From an uncultured Proteiniphilum sp. (GTDB lineage Bacteria > Bacteroidota > Bacteroidia > Bacteroidales > Dysgonomonadaceae): a stretch of 64,000 nucleotides of DNA. Position numbers and translations under genes: made by a program. Shown piece after piece: positions 36,644-46,219 of this stretch. The notes beneath the pieces are model-generated. The model was not told the origin of the DNA. It searched no databases and worked only from the letters and a program-made list of their open reading frames with translations. Position 1 is the stretch's first letter. The number at the start of each line of letters is the position of its first letter. The stretch is from assembly GCA_927407015.1 (NCBI GenBank), contig CAKMJT010000008.1, forward strand, positions 52,080-116,079, in the 5' to 3' direction.

Positions 36644-38440
36644 ATGGAAAATTTGGATTACGGAATAATCGGCAATTGCCGTACGGCAGCATTGGTATCG
36701 AAAACGGGAAGCATCGACTGGTTATGCCTGCCCGATTTCGACTCACCCTCCATCTTTGCCAAACTGCTGGACGAAGAGAAGGGGGGTAGTTTTCATTTTG
36801 AAGTGTCGGACGATTACACCATCACCCAGAACTATCATGATCACACCAATATACTTATCACCCGGTTTACATCGCCTGACCACGGGTTTATTGTCTTTGA
36901 CTATATGCCCCGCTACAGGACCGAAGAGTTGCGGTATTACATGCCTCCCGAAATTCACCGGTATATCCGGGTGATAAAGGGACGTCCGCAGGTACGTATT
37001 GTGTATGATCCGCAAATCAATTATGCCCGCGAGGGTGTCCGTCACGAAATTGTGGGAAACTATATCAAAACCTACTCGCAGGATGATTCGGAAGATAAGG
37101 TATATCTCTACACCAGCATGGATATGGAGAAGATACTGAACAGGGAAGTGATTGAACTGGACGATCATCAGTTTTTCCTTTTATCCTATAATCAGAAACT
37201 GGTCACGATAGATCTCAACCGCATTCTGCTGGAATATGAACGTACCAAAGTTTACTGGCTTAACTATTCAAACCGTTCCCGGCATTACCTGCAGTATGAT
37301 GACATGATTCAACGGAGCCTGTTGGTGCTGAAGCTGCTGTCGTACCAAAATACCGGTGCCATGGTGGCTGCGGTGACCACCAGTATCCCTGAAACCATCG
37401 GTGAGACGCGGAACTGGGATTACCGCTATTGCTGGCTGCGCGATGCCTCTATGTCGATAGATACGTTGCTGTTTATGAAAAAGAAAACGGCCGCTGAACG
37501 CTTTATTGGTTTTGTGAAGCACATTCTGAAGTCGTCGCGTGACGAACCCATCCAGATTATGTACGGCATCAGGGGAGAGCGTGATCTGAAGGAAGAGATA
37601 CTTCCCCATTTAAGCGGTTATACGAATTCTCACCCGGTGAGGATTGGCAATGCGGCATATTATCAGATACAAAATGATTCTATCGGCTATCTGCTGGATA
37701 TTATCTACAAGTATTATCTCTTTTTTCCCGGTACACTCGATGAAGTGGAGGAGATATGGGAGATCATCAAAAACCTGGTACGTGCCGTGCTGGCTTCGTG
37801 GCGGAAACCCGACCGGAGCATCTGGGAATATCGTACCATGGAGAGACATTTTGTCTTTTCAAAAGTAATGAGCTGGGTGGCTATGGACAGGGCATCCTTG
37901 ATTGCCGGTCTACTGCAGAGGGACTATTATGCAGAACAATGGCGCCGCGAAGCGGATATGATCAAGGCAGAGGTGCATGAAAAAGGGTGGAACGAGGAAC
38001 TGCAGTGTTTCACGCAGGCATATGACAGTACCGATTACGACTCTTCGCTGCTGCTGATGCAGTTTTATGACTTTATTGAGCCTGAAAATGAGCGGTATGT
38101 AAAGACGGTGAAAGCAATCCGGGAAAACCTCTATCACGAAGGACTGATGTACCGGTATAAGGCTGCCGATGATTTCGGCATGCCCACTTCTTCCTTCACC
38201 ATCTGCACATTCTGGCTGGTGGAAGCCCTTTATAAGATTGGGGAAAGGGAGGAGGCAAAGGAGATCTTTGAGAAGATGATTTCCTATTCGAACCACGTGG
38301 GATTGTACAGTGAAGATCTCGATTTCAAAACCAAGCGACAGCTCGGAAACTTCCCGCAGGCCTATTCGCACCTTGCGTTAATTAATACAGCCGTGTTGTT
38401 TTCCGAAGAGAAGCAGCTGTCCAAATTTATTCGCCCTTAA
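36644..38440 (+). CDS. Glycoside hydrolase family 15 protein (glucoamylase/trehalase-like)
   Basis: The ATG at 36644 gives 598 residues starting MENLDYGIIGNCRTAALVS, the common N-terminus of bacterial GH15 proteins (SIDWLCLPDFDSPSIFAKLL). The (alpha/alpha)6 catalytic barrel is in the second half: ETRNWDYRYCWLRDASMSIDTLL near residue 265, with the acid residue region, and SSFTICTFWLVEALYKIG near 520. No signal peptide is seen, so it acts in the cytoplasm. GH15 enzymes hydrolyse alpha-glucosidic bonds; a trehalase activity is suggested by the OtsAB gene two genes away. Its end overlaps the mscS end by 14 bp, tail to tail. Confidence 0.88.
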   Translation: MENLDYGIIGNCRTAALVSKTGSIDWLCLPDFDSPSIFAKLLDEEKGGSFHFEVSDDYTITQNYHDHTNILITRFTSPDHGFIVFDYMPRYRTEELRYYMPPEIHRYIRVIKGRPQVRIVYDPQINYAREGVRHEIVGNYIKTYSQDDSEDKVYLYTSMDMEKILNREVIELDDHQFFLLSYNQKLVTIDLNRILLEYERTKVYWLNYSNRSRHYLQYDDMIQRSLLVLKLLSYQNTGAMVAAVTTSIPETIGETRNWDYRYCWLRDASMSIDTLLFMKKKTAAERFIGFVKHILKSSRDEPIQIMYGIRGERDLKEEILPHLSGYTNSHPVRIGNAAYYQIQNDSIGYLLDIIYKYYLFFPGTLDEVEEIWEIIKNLVRAVLASWRKPDRSIWEYRTMERHFVFSKVMSWVAMDRASLIAGLLQRDYYAEQWRREADMIKAEVHEKGWNEELQCFTQAYDSTDYDSSLLLMQFYDFIEPENERYVKTVKAIRENLYHEGLMYRYKAADDFGMPTSSFTICTFWLVEALYKIGEREEAKEIFEKMISYSNHVGLYSEDLDFKTKRQLGNFPQAYSHLALINTAVLFSEEKQLSKFIRP

Positions 38441-39509
38441 GGGAATGGCCCCCGGGGTTAGCGCCGTGAATTTTTGCAAACGATCCGGGATAATTTGTGT
38501 TGATGAAATCGATCAGTTTCTCTCGGATCTCTACCCTTAAATCCCAGTTTTTGGACGAGTCGCTGCTGCTGACCAGCACACGGAGTTCCTTGTACCACTC
38601 TTTGCTGTCGGTCACCTGGATGTTCTGTACGCGCCCGTCCCAGTTGGGATTGTCTTTCACCAGGCGTGCCAGCTCCCCGCGCAGCGGTTCCAACGGCAGA
38701 TCGTAGGATACATACAGCATCACAGTCCCCAGGATATTGGAGGTTGAGCGGGTCCAGTTCTGAATGGGTTTATTCAGGAAATAGTCGATCGGTACGATCA
38801 GTCGCCGCTCATCCCATATCTTCACTACCGCGTACGTGATGTTGATCTCTTCAATCCTCCCCCATTCCCCTTCAATCACCACCACATCATCCAATCTGAC
38901 GGGCTGCGTAAAAGCAATCTGTATGCCGGAGAAGACCTGTCCGAAGCTGCGCTGGGCTGCAAAACCGACGATGATGCCGGCAACCCCGGCCGATGCCAGC
39001 AGGCTCACGCCCAGCTGCCGTACCGAATCTATGGTCATTAGCGCGATGGAGATAAAGACAAATGCCACGATAATCACCGCAATCCGCTCAATCATGCTCA
39101 TCTGGGTCAGTCTCTTTCTGGCCTCCAGGTTATGGGGATTGGCGATGTCGAACTTGTTTTGCCAGAAATGAAACAGTGCTCTGATAACCTGTATGATAAG
39201 CCACCCGACGGTAAGGATCAGCAGTATCCTGCTTATCTGCTCAAAGACTGCGAAGGTGCGGGCATCCTCTTTCAGGTAAGAGCTGAAAATATGCAACAGT
39301 ATGGCAAAAATAACCCAGATGCCCGATACCCTGATAATGCGTATGATGAAGTTGTCCACGGGGCTTTTGCTTTTGCGGGTGTGTAATTGCCACTTTTTTA
39401 TGATATAATTATAAATCATCACCAGCACAATAAACAGCACAATGAACAGTAGTGCGATAAAAATGTACCGGAACGGGCTGCCGGGAGAGGTAATATGATT
39501 GAAATTCAT
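38427..39509 (-). CDS. mscS: MscS-family mechanosensitive channel
   Basis: MscS channels open under membrane tension after a drop in external osmolarity. The 360 residues hold five hydrophobic stretches before residue 190: one near 10-35, one near 55-75, one near 85-105, one near 135-155 and the pore-lining TM3 (LLASAGVAGIIVGFAAQRSF). The beta domain has VRLDDVVVIEGEWGRIEEINI and RRLIVPIDYFLNKPIQNW, typical of MscS. The soluble end reads LRVLVSSSDSSKNWDLRVEIREKL. It lies between trehalose-related genes. Confidence 0.92.
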   Translation of the reverse strand: MNFNHITSPGSPFRYIFIALLFIVLFIVLVMIYNYIIKKWQLHTRKSKSPVDNFIIRIIRVSGIWVIFAILLHIFSSYLKEDARTFAVFEQISRILLILTVGWLIIQVIRALFHFWQNKFDIANPHNLEARKRLTQMSMIERIAVIIVAFVFISIALMTIDSVRQLGVSLLASAGVAGIIVGFAAQRSFGQVFSGIQIAFTQPVRLDDVVVIEGEWGRIEEINITYAVVKIWDERRLIVPIDYFLNKPIQNWTRSTSNILGTVMLYVSYDLPLEPLRGELARLVKDNPNWDGRVQNIQVTDSKEWYKELRVLVSSSDSSKNWDLRVEIREKLIDFINTNYPGSFAKIHGANPGGHSLKGE

Positions 39510-39515
39510 GAAGGG

Positions 39516-41687
39516 TTATTGTTTAATCAGGTTTGACAGGAAAGAAATTACGGACGATTGCAACGGGATGCGGTACTTTGCGGTAGGTGAGAAACTTCCC
39601 ACCTTTATGCTGATCCCTTCAGGAGGCAATACCCTGAACATGTCTTCGTCGGTGGTATCGTCTCCGATGGCCAGCACAAAGTCGTAATCCTGTTGTTCCA
39701 GCCGGCGCAGCACCTCACTGCCTTTGTTGTAATCGGGCGGCTTGATCTCCACAATCTTGTTGCCGTGCACGATCTGCAGGTTCAGCCGTGCACAGGGACC
39801 TATCAGCGTGTTGACCAGTTGTTGTGCTCTCAGCTCGGCCAGCCACACATCTACGCTGCGGTAGTGCCACACCAGAGCCGTGTCTTTTTGCTCCAGATGT
39901 GAGCGGGGTGTCTTCTCTATCGTGCGTTGTATGATGTTGATGATCTCCTCGTCCCACTCCAATTTACTGGGAAGGTTTTGGTGCCACTTATTATTTTCTT
40001 TGTAAAAGATACCATGCTCGGCCGCAAAATCCAGATCGAGTCCTGCAAACCACTTGTCGAGGATCTGATGATTTCTTCCACTGTTGATCACCACTTTGTT
40101 CTTTTTGTCGGCTGCCATTTCTCGCAGCAACGCCAAAAGCTCCGCTGAGGGAATTGCGTCTTCCGGATTCCTGCTGAAAGGAACCAGTGTGCCGTCATAA
40201 TCGAGCAGCAGCAAACGTGCGTTCGCTTCGTCGTAGGCGCTCTTTATTTGGGTAAGTTGTTTTTTTCCGACAATCTTCTGTATAATTTCCCGGTTTTGTG
40301 CCTTGATAGACTGTAGCTCAGTGACAAAATCGTTGGCCCATTTTTTTACGTTTCTTGTGGAAATATGTTTTTGCATTTTCTGCATCCGCTCTCTTTTCTC
40401 TCCTTCCGGCATTTGTAATGCCTGCAGAATGGCATGTTCAATTTCATTCATATCGTTGGGATTGATGATGATTGCATCCTGCAATTCAATTACTGCGCCT
40501 GCCATCTCGCTGAGAATGAGCACTCCCGCTTTGTCGCCTTTGGCTGCCAGGTATTCTTTTGCCACCAGATTCATCCCATCGCGCAGGGGAGTTACCAGGG
40601 CAATGTCGGCGATATCATACATCGCGATCAGCTCCTCAAAAGCGAAACTGCGGTAAAAGTAATAAACGGGATTCCAGCCCAGCCTGGCATATTTCCCGTT
40701 TATTTCGCCGATAGCCCGGTCGATTTTATTTTTCAGGTCGGCGTAGATATCCACAGCGTCGCGCGAGGGAACCACAATCATTACCAGCGATACTTTTTCG
40801 TGGTACTCCGGATGGTTTTGCAGGAACTGGGCAAAGCCACTCAGCCGGTGCAGGATACCCTTGCTGTAATCCAGCCGGTCGACAGCGAGAATGATGGTTT
40901 TGTCGCCGAGTTTTTCTCTCAGCATGTCTGCATTCTCTTTCGCTGCCGGCAATGCGGGAGCATCGTGATAGAGGTCGTAATTGATGCCCATGGGGAAAGC
41001 ATCCACGTGTACAATCCTGTTTTCCAGGCTGATCTCATCGAGAGAGCAGCTCAGATTAAGCACGCGATAGATCGCACCGATGAAGTGGCGCATGTAGTCG
41101 TGTGTGTGAAAGCCGATGAGATCTGCACCCAACAGACCCTCCAGCACCTCTTCCCTTTCGGGAAGTACCCTGAAAAGCTCGTATGAAGGAAAAGGAATAT
41201 GGTGAAAATAGCCGATGTTTGCATCCGGCTGCTTATCCCGGATCATTTTTGGTAACAGCATCAGTTGATAATCATGTACCCAGATGATATCGTCATTCCC
41301 GATAAATGGCAATGCTTCGCTGCAAAAAAGGGCGTTCACCTGCCGGTAGGTTTCCCAGTAATCAGCCCTGTATTCGATATAGGAGGAAAAGTAGTGACAT
41401 AAAGGCCATATTGTGCTGTTACTGTATCCTTCGTAATAATTTTCAATCTGCTCAGCCGATAAAAAAACGGGGTGAAAATGCATTGCATGCAGTTTATCGG
41501 TAATCTCTTTTTTTTCAAGATCATCATCGGTAAATATTCCCGGCCATCCGACCCAGTATTTTTCGGCTTCCATCTCCAGAGACCCAAGCCCTGTTGCCAG
41601 ACCCCCTTCACTTCTTTCAAATGAGAACTGATCTTCTTTTCTTACTACCTTTACCGGAAGTCTGTTTGCAATGATAATGATCTTCAT
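39516..41687 (-). CDS. otsAB: Fused trehalose-6-phosphate synthase/phosphatase
   Basis: The ATG at 41687 gives 723 residues starting MKIIIIANRLPVKVV; a longer upstream frame contains low-complexity, cysteine-bearing sequence unlike the family. The N-terminal GT20 domain (about 1-470) makes trehalose 6-phosphate from UDP-glucose and glucose 6-phosphate: ANRLPV, WPLCHYF, VHDYQLMLLPKMI, IGYFHHIPFPS and LDRLDYSKGI-type motifs (here VDRLDYSKGILHRL) are present. The C-terminal HAD phosphatase has LLLDYDGTLVPF near 500 and AIGDDTTDEDMF near 675. Domain fusion makes trehalose in one polypeptide. The gene is 6 bp from mscS on the same strand, so likely cotranscribed. Confidence 0.94.
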   Translation of the reverse strand: MKIIIIANRLPVKVVRKEDQFSFERSEGGLATGLGSLEMEAEKYWVGWPGIFTDDDLEKKEITDKLHAMHFHPVFLSAEQIENYYEGYSNSTIWPLCHYFSSYIEYRADYWETYRQVNALFCSEALPFIGNDDIIWVHDYQLMLLPKMIRDKQPDANIGYFHHIPFPSYELFRVLPEREEVLEGLLGADLIGFHTHDYMRHFIGAIYRVLNLSCSLDEISLENRIVHVDAFPMGINYDLYHDAPALPAAKENADMLREKLGDKTIILAVDRLDYSKGILHRLSGFAQFLQNHPEYHEKVSLVMIVVPSRDAVDIYADLKNKIDRAIGEINGKYARLGWNPVYYFYRSFAFEELIAMYDIADIALVTPLRDGMNLVAKEYLAAKGDKAGVLILSEMAGAVIELQDAIIINPNDMNEIEHAILQALQMPEGEKRERMQKMQKHISTRNVKKWANDFVTELQSIKAQNREIIQKIVGKKQLTQIKSAYDEANARLLLLDYDGTLVPFSRNPEDAIPSAELLALLREMAADKKNKVVINSGRNHQILDKWFAGLDLDFAAEHGIFYKENNKWHQNLPSKLEWDEEIINIIQRTIEKTPRSHLEQKDTALVWHYRSVDVWLAELRAQQLVNTLIGPCARLNLQIVHGNKIVEIKPPDYNKGSEVLRRLEQQDYDFVLAIGDDTTDEDMFRVLPPEGISIKVGSFSPTAKYRIPLQSSVISFLSNLIKQ

Positions 41688-41908
41688 CTGTTTATTTTTT
41701 TTTGAAAGGCCCGGATGAACTGTTTTTTCGGCCAGAATCCCTGTTTTTTCGCAGGTGTCGCATATTTTTGTTTGGTTAGACTCAGAACAAGAATAGGGCG
41801 CATTACATACTACTATAACATATTTTGCGCAGGAAAGATTTATTTTTAATGTTATTTTGCACTTACCCTTATTTTGAAATGCAGAACATGAACAAAAAGA
41901 TAGGATCG

Positions 41909-41940
41909 TTTGTTGTTTCCACTTTTTTGTCGTAATTTCG
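41909..41940 (+). promoter_or_regulatory. Promoter for pyruvate:ferredoxin oxidoreductase gene
   Basis: TTTG at 41909-41912 and TAATTTCG at 41933-41940 are spaced by 20 bp; the -7 box differs from TAnnTTTG by one base. The start codon is 67 bp downstream. The 319-bp gap 41688-42006 between otsAB and this gene shows nothing else I can support. Confidence 0.5.
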
Positions 41941-42006
41941 TGGTCTAAACCTGTATAAATTAGCAATTTTTTAACTAAAATTTCATTTTTTTAGTAATCC
42001 ATCATT

Positions 42007-45000
42007 ATGACCACAAAAAAGAAATATTTAACCTGCGACGGTAATCAGGCAGCTGCTCACATCGCCTATATGTTCAGTGAAGTGGCTGCCATTTACCCGA
42101 TTACACCATCATCCACGATGGCTGAGTATGTGGATGAATGGGCGGCTGCCGGAAGAAAAAACATCTTCGGTCAACCCGTTCTGGTGCAGGAAATGCAGTC
42201 TGAAGCAGGAGCTGCCGGTGCCATGCACGGTTCACTGCAGGCAGGAGCGCTCACATCCACCTTTACCGCATCGCAAGGGCTCATGCTGATGCTTCCCAAC
42301 ATGTATAAGATGGCCGGAGAGCTGCTTCCCGGGGTTTTCCACGTCTCTGCACGTGCACTGGCGTCACAGGCGTTATCAATATTCGGCGACCAGCAGGATG
42401 TGATGGCTGCCCGGCCGACCGGTTTCGCACTGTTTGCCACCGGGTCGGTGCAGGAGGTCATGGATCTTGCGGCAGTAGCCCATTTGGCTGCGATTGAGAG
42501 CCGTGTTCCTTTCCTTCATTTCTTCGACGGATTCCGCACATCACACGAAATTCAGAAGATCGAAGCTTTGTCGAACGAAGACCTGGCACCGCTGATCAAT
42601 CAGGAAGCACTGAAAGGCTTTCGCGACAGGGCGCTGAGTCCTGATGCACCGGTTGTCCGGGGAACAGCACAGAATGATGATATCTATTTTCAGGCACGCG
42701 AAGCCTCCAACCGGTTTTACGATGCCGTACCGGGTGTAGTGGAGAAATATCTGGAGAAACTGTCGGTGATTACCGGCCGCAAATACGGATTGTTCGACTA
42801 CTATGGCGATCCGGATGCAGAGAGGGTGATCATTGCCATGGGTTCCGTCACGGAAACCATTCGTGAGGTGGTGGATCATCTTACTGCCCGGGGTGAGAAA
42901 GTAGGTGTAGTGGCCGTACATCTCTACCGACCGTTTAAAGCATCGGCGTTTCTTTCCGCAGTTCCTGCCTCAGCCAAAAGAATTGCCGTGTTGGACCGGA
43001 CCAAGGAACCCGGAGCTACCGGACAGCCGCTCTATCTCGATGTGAGAAGCTGTTATTACGGCAAGGAGGGTGCTCCTGAAATTGTAGGAGGTATTTACGG
43101 ACTTTCTTCTAAGGATACCACGCCTTCGCAGATTATTTCTGTTTTTGAAAATCTGTCGATGGCCCTGCCGAAAAATGACTTTACCATCGGCATTGTGGAC
43201 GATGTAACATTTAAATCACTTCCCGTAAAGGAAGAGGTTTCCATGGATGAAACCACGTACGAGGCCAAATTTTACGGCTTGGGATCGGATGGCACCGTGG
43301 GCGCCAACAAGAATTCCATCAAGATCATCGGAGACAATACCGACAAATATGTGCAGGCTTACTTTGCCTACGACTCCAGGAAGTCGGGAGGATTTACCTG
43401 CTCTCATCTTCGTTTTGGCGACGACCCTATTCGTTCTACCTACCTGGTGAACACACCCAATTTCGTGGCCTGCCATGTGCCGGCCTATCTCTATCTCTAT
43501 GATGTGACTGCAGGCTTGAAAAAGAACGGAACCTTCCTGCTCAACTCATTGTGGCCCAGGGAGGAGGTGGTCAATCACCTGCCCGACCACGTGAAGCAGT
43601 ATTTCGCAGCCAACAACATCAGGCTATACATCATCAACGCTACTGCCATTGCCGAAGAGATAGGTCTGGGCAACCGCACCAACACCATCCTGCAATCGGC
43701 CTTTTTCAAGATATCCAACGTGATTCCGTACGATCTGGCTGTGGAGCAGATGAAGAAATTCATTGTGAAATCCTACGGTAAGAAAGGGGAAGAAGTGGTA
43801 AAGATGAACTTTGCTGCAGTAGACCGCGGCGGTGATGTGGAACAGGTTGAGGTTCCCCGGGAGTGGGCTTCGCTTCAGGTTGCCGCAGACCCTGCCGACG
43901 ATGCCCCCGAATTTATCCGGAAGGTTGTTCGGCCGATGAATGCACAACGCGGTTACAGTCTTCCCGTATCAGCCTTCAGCGGTCGCGAAGACGGCACCTG
44001 GGAAACGGGAACCACCACCTACGAAAAAAGAGGGGTGGGCGTAAATGTACCTGTCTGGCTACCCGAAAACTGTATCCAGTGTAACCAGTGTGCCTATGTC
44101 TGCCCCCATGCCACCATACGTCCTTTTATGATCGATGAAGAGGAAGTGAAAGGTGTCGGTGAAGGAGTGGAGCTACTGAAGGCACAGGGGAAACAGTTTG
44201 CAGGAATGGCGTATCGTATCCAGGTCGACGTGCTCGACTGCACCGGCTGCGGCAACTGTGCCGATGTGTGTCCGGGCAAAAAAGGAGAGACAGCGCTCGA
44301 GATGGTACCCATCGCCTCACAGCTCGATAATCAGAAGAACTGGGATTACATGATGAACAGCGTTACCAGCAAAGCGCATCTGGTAGACGTGAAGATGAAC
44401 GTGAAGAACTCGCAGTTTGCCAAACCGTTGTTTGAATTCTCCGGCGCCTGCTCCGGTTGCGGCGAGACCCCCTATATCCAACTGATCACGCAGTTGTATG
44501 GCGACAGAATGATCATCGCCAATGCCACGGGATGCTCCTCCATCTATGGGGCTTCGGCTCCGGCGATACCGTATACCAAAAACGAAGAAGGCAAAGGTCC
44601 GGCATGGGCAAACTCGCTTTTTGAAGACAATGCCGAGTTCGGGTACGGTTTCGTGATTGCCCATACCAGTATGCGCAATCATATCCGGGAATTGATGCTG
44701 CAGGGATTACAATCGGATGATTTCACCGACGACCAGAAGACGCTGTTTCAACAGTGGATGGATCATAAGGACGATACGGATGAGTCGAAACGCGTGTCTG
44801 CGCAAATAGTAGCCTCCTTGAGCGGCTCCGGCAACAAGATAGCAAGTGAGATCCTTTCGATGGAAAAATACCTCGCCAAGAAATCGATTTGGGTCTTCGG
44901 CGGCGACGGTTGGGCATACGATATCGGATTTGGCGGACTCGACCATGTGCTGGCCGGCGGACAGGATATCAATGTGCTGGTGCTCGACACGGAGGTATAC

Positions 45001-45588
45001 TCCAACACGGGGGGACAATCGTCCAAGTCGACACCCATTGCCGCTGTGGCAAAATTTGCCGCTTCGGGAAAGCGGATCCGCAAGAAAGACCTGGGCATGA
45101 TGGCCACCACCTATGGATACGTCTATGTGGCACAGGTGGCGATGGGTGCAAATCAGGGACACTACCTGAAAGCACTGAAAGAGGCAGAGTCGTACCACGG
45201 CCCGTCGCTGATCATTGCCTATTCACCCTGTATCAGCCATGGCCTGAAGAAGGGTATGGGCACTGCCCAGCGGGAGCAGAAAGAAGCTGTGGAATGCGGT
45301 TACTGGCATCTGTGGCGCTATGATCCCCGTCTGGAGGCAGAAGGGAAAAATCCTTTCCAGCTCGACAGTAAAGAGCCCGACTGGAGTAAGTTCCGCGACT
45401 TCCTGATGGGTGAGGTGCGCTACACGCAACTGATGAAGTCGTTCCCGAGACAGGCGGATGAGCTCTTTGATGCAGCCATGGAAAGCGCACAGTGGCGCTA
45501 CCGCTCTTACCAGCGCATGGCGCATGCCAGTTACGGTGATGCCCCTGGTGGCGAAGCTGTGGCGGTTGCTGCCGGCGAAGAGAACTAA
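42007..45588 (+). CDS. nifJ: Pyruvate:ferredoxin (flavodoxin) oxidoreductase, single-chain
   Basis: This 1,193-residue enzyme oxidises pyruvate to acetyl-CoA and CO2 and passes electrons to ferredoxin, the central step of anaerobic fermentation. In order: the N-terminal TPP-proximal domain (TCDGNQAAAHIAYMFSEV, YPITPSSTMAEYVDEW), the transketolase-like domain II, the CoA-binding region, and a domain with two 4Fe-4S clusters (CIQCNQCAYVCPHA near 690, then CTGCGNCADVCPG). The TPP-binding domain follows, with FSGACSGCGETPY and VFGGDGWAYDIGFGGLDHVLA (GDG...N motif, LDTEVYSNTGGQSSKST). All cluster cysteines are intact and no break is seen. Confidence 0.98.
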   Translation: MTTKKKYLTCDGNQAAAHIAYMFSEVAAIYPITPSSTMAEYVDEWAAAGRKNIFGQPVLVQEMQSEAGAAGAMHGSLQAGALTSTFTASQGLMLMLPNMYKMAGELLPGVFHVSARALASQALSIFGDQQDVMAARPTGFALFATGSVQEVMDLAAVAHLAAIESRVPFLHFFDGFRTSHEIQKIEALSNEDLAPLINQEALKGFRDRALSPDAPVVRGTAQNDDIYFQAREASNRFYDAVPGVVEKYLEKLSVITGRKYGLFDYYGDPDAERVIIAMGSVTETIREVVDHLTARGEKVGVVAVHLYRPFKASAFLSAVPASAKRIAVLDRTKEPGATGQPLYLDVRSCYYGKEGAPEIVGGIYGLSSKDTTPSQIISVFENLSMALPKNDFTIGIVDDVTFKSLPVKEEVSMDETTYEAKFYGLGSDGTVGANKNSIKIIGDNTDKYVQAYFAYDSRKSGGFTCSHLRFGDDPIRSTYLVNTPNFVACHVPAYLYLYDVTAGLKKNGTFLLNSLWPREEVVNHLPDHVKQYFAANNIRLYIINATAIAEEIGLGNRTNTILQSAFFKISNVIPYDLAVEQMKKFIVKSYGKKGEEVVKMNFAAVDRGGDVEQVEVPREWASLQVAADPADDAPEFIRKVVRPMNAQRGYSLPVSAFSGREDGTWETGTTTYEKRGVGVNVPVWLPENCIQCNQCAYVCPHATIRPFMIDEEEVKGVGEGVELLKAQGKQFAGMAYRIQVDVLDCTGCGNCADVCPGKKGETALEMVPIASQLDNQKNWDYMMNSVTSKAHLVDVKMNVKNSQFAKPLFEFSGACSGCGETPYIQLITQLYGDRMIIANATGCSSIYGASAPAIPYTKNEEGKGPAWANSLFEDNAEFGYGFVIAHTSMRNHIRELMLQGLQSDDFTDDQKTLFQQWMDHKDDTDESKRVSAQIVASLSGSGNKIASEILSMEKYLAKKSIWVFGGDGWAYDIGFGGLDHVLAGGQDINVLVLDTEVYSNTGGQSSKSTPIAAVAKFAASGKRIRKKDLGMMATTYGYVYVAQVAMGANQGHYLKALKEAESYHGPSLIIAYSPCISHGLKKGMGTAQREQKEAVECGYWHLWRYDPRLEAEGKNPFQLDSKEPDWSKFRDFLMGEVRYTQLMKSFPRQADELFDAAMESAQWRYRSYQRMAHASYGDAPGGEAVAVAAGEEN

Positions 45589-45611
45589 ACTTTACCTGCA
45601 TTGATTTGATT

Positions 45612-45642
45612 CTGAGGGTGTCACATCGGGTGATGCCCTCAG
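45612..45642 (+). terminator. Hairpin after nifJ, probable terminator
   Basis: CTGAGGG and CCCTCAG form a seven-base-pair stem with an inner CATC/GATG stem. It begins 24 bp after the stop. The following T-run is weak (TGGTTTA). Confidence 0.5.
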
Positions 45643-45677
45643 TGGTTTAATGACGTACAAACTACAAAATATTGTCG

Positions 45678-45685
45678 TATCTTTG
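45678..45685 (+). promoter_or_regulatory. Candidate -7 box upstream of aroQ
   Basis: TATCTTTG matches TAnnTTTG exactly, 50 bp before the aroQ start. It follows the nifJ hairpin, suggesting a new transcript. No canonical -33 TTG is seen. Confidence 0.5.
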
Positions 45686-45735
45686 CGGTTAAAAAGGGCA
45701 TAAGACATAAGACACAAGATTAAGGAGATACAACT

Positions 45736-46167
45736 ATGAAAATTCAGATCATCAACGGGCCCAACCTTAATTTGCTTGGGGTGCGTGAGCCGAAGGTATA
45801 CGGGCAAAGCAGTTTCAGTGAATACCTGGACCGTTTGCGGAGCTATTTCCCGGGAATAGAAATAGATTATTTCCAGTCGAACATCGAAGGCGAGCTCATC
45901 AACAAAATACAGGAAGCCGGTTTTGGCAGTGATGGTATCATTCTCAATGCCGGCGGGTATACACACACGTCAGTGGCCATCCACGATGCCATCAAAGCGG
46001 TTCAGGCGCCGGTGGTGGAGGTGCATATCTCCAACGTGCATGCCCGTGAGGAGTTTCGTCATCAATCGATGTTGACTGCGGTATGTGCCGGCGTAATCGC
46101 CGGCTTCGGTCTGGATTCCTATCGTCTGGCTGTTGAAGCGATCAGGATGGCAAACAAAACCACCTGA
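45736..46167 (+). CDS. aroQ: 3-Dehydroquinate dehydratase, type II
   Basis: AroQ converts 3-dehydroquinate to 3-dehydroshikimate in the shikimate pathway, forming a cytoplasmic dodecamer. The 143 residues show the type II signature IINGPNLNLLGVREPKVYGQ at the start (catalytic Tyr in VYG), YFQSNIEGELINKIQE, IILNAGGYTHTSVAIHDAI and the conserved EVHISNVHAREEFRHQS with the catalytic histidine. It starts the plus-strand run that leads to pyruvate kinase 52 bp downstream. Confidence 0.97.
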   Translation: MKIQIINGPNLNLLGVREPKVYGQSSFSEYLDRLRSYFPGIEIDYFQSNIEGELINKIQEAGFGSDGIILNAGGYTHTSVAIHDAIKAVQAPVVEVHISNVHAREEFRHQSMLTAVCAGVIAGFGLDSYRLAVEAIRMANKTT

Positions 46168-46219
46168 AAAACGTTATTAGTTCAATAGTTACGCAGTGAA
46201 CAAATACTCATAAAATTGT

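Noticed and set aside
41688..41966. N-terminal extension of the trehalose synthase (93 residues)
   Set aside because: The sequence is low-complexity and cysteine-bearing, whereas the family starts at IIIIANRLPV; ATG 41687 is used.
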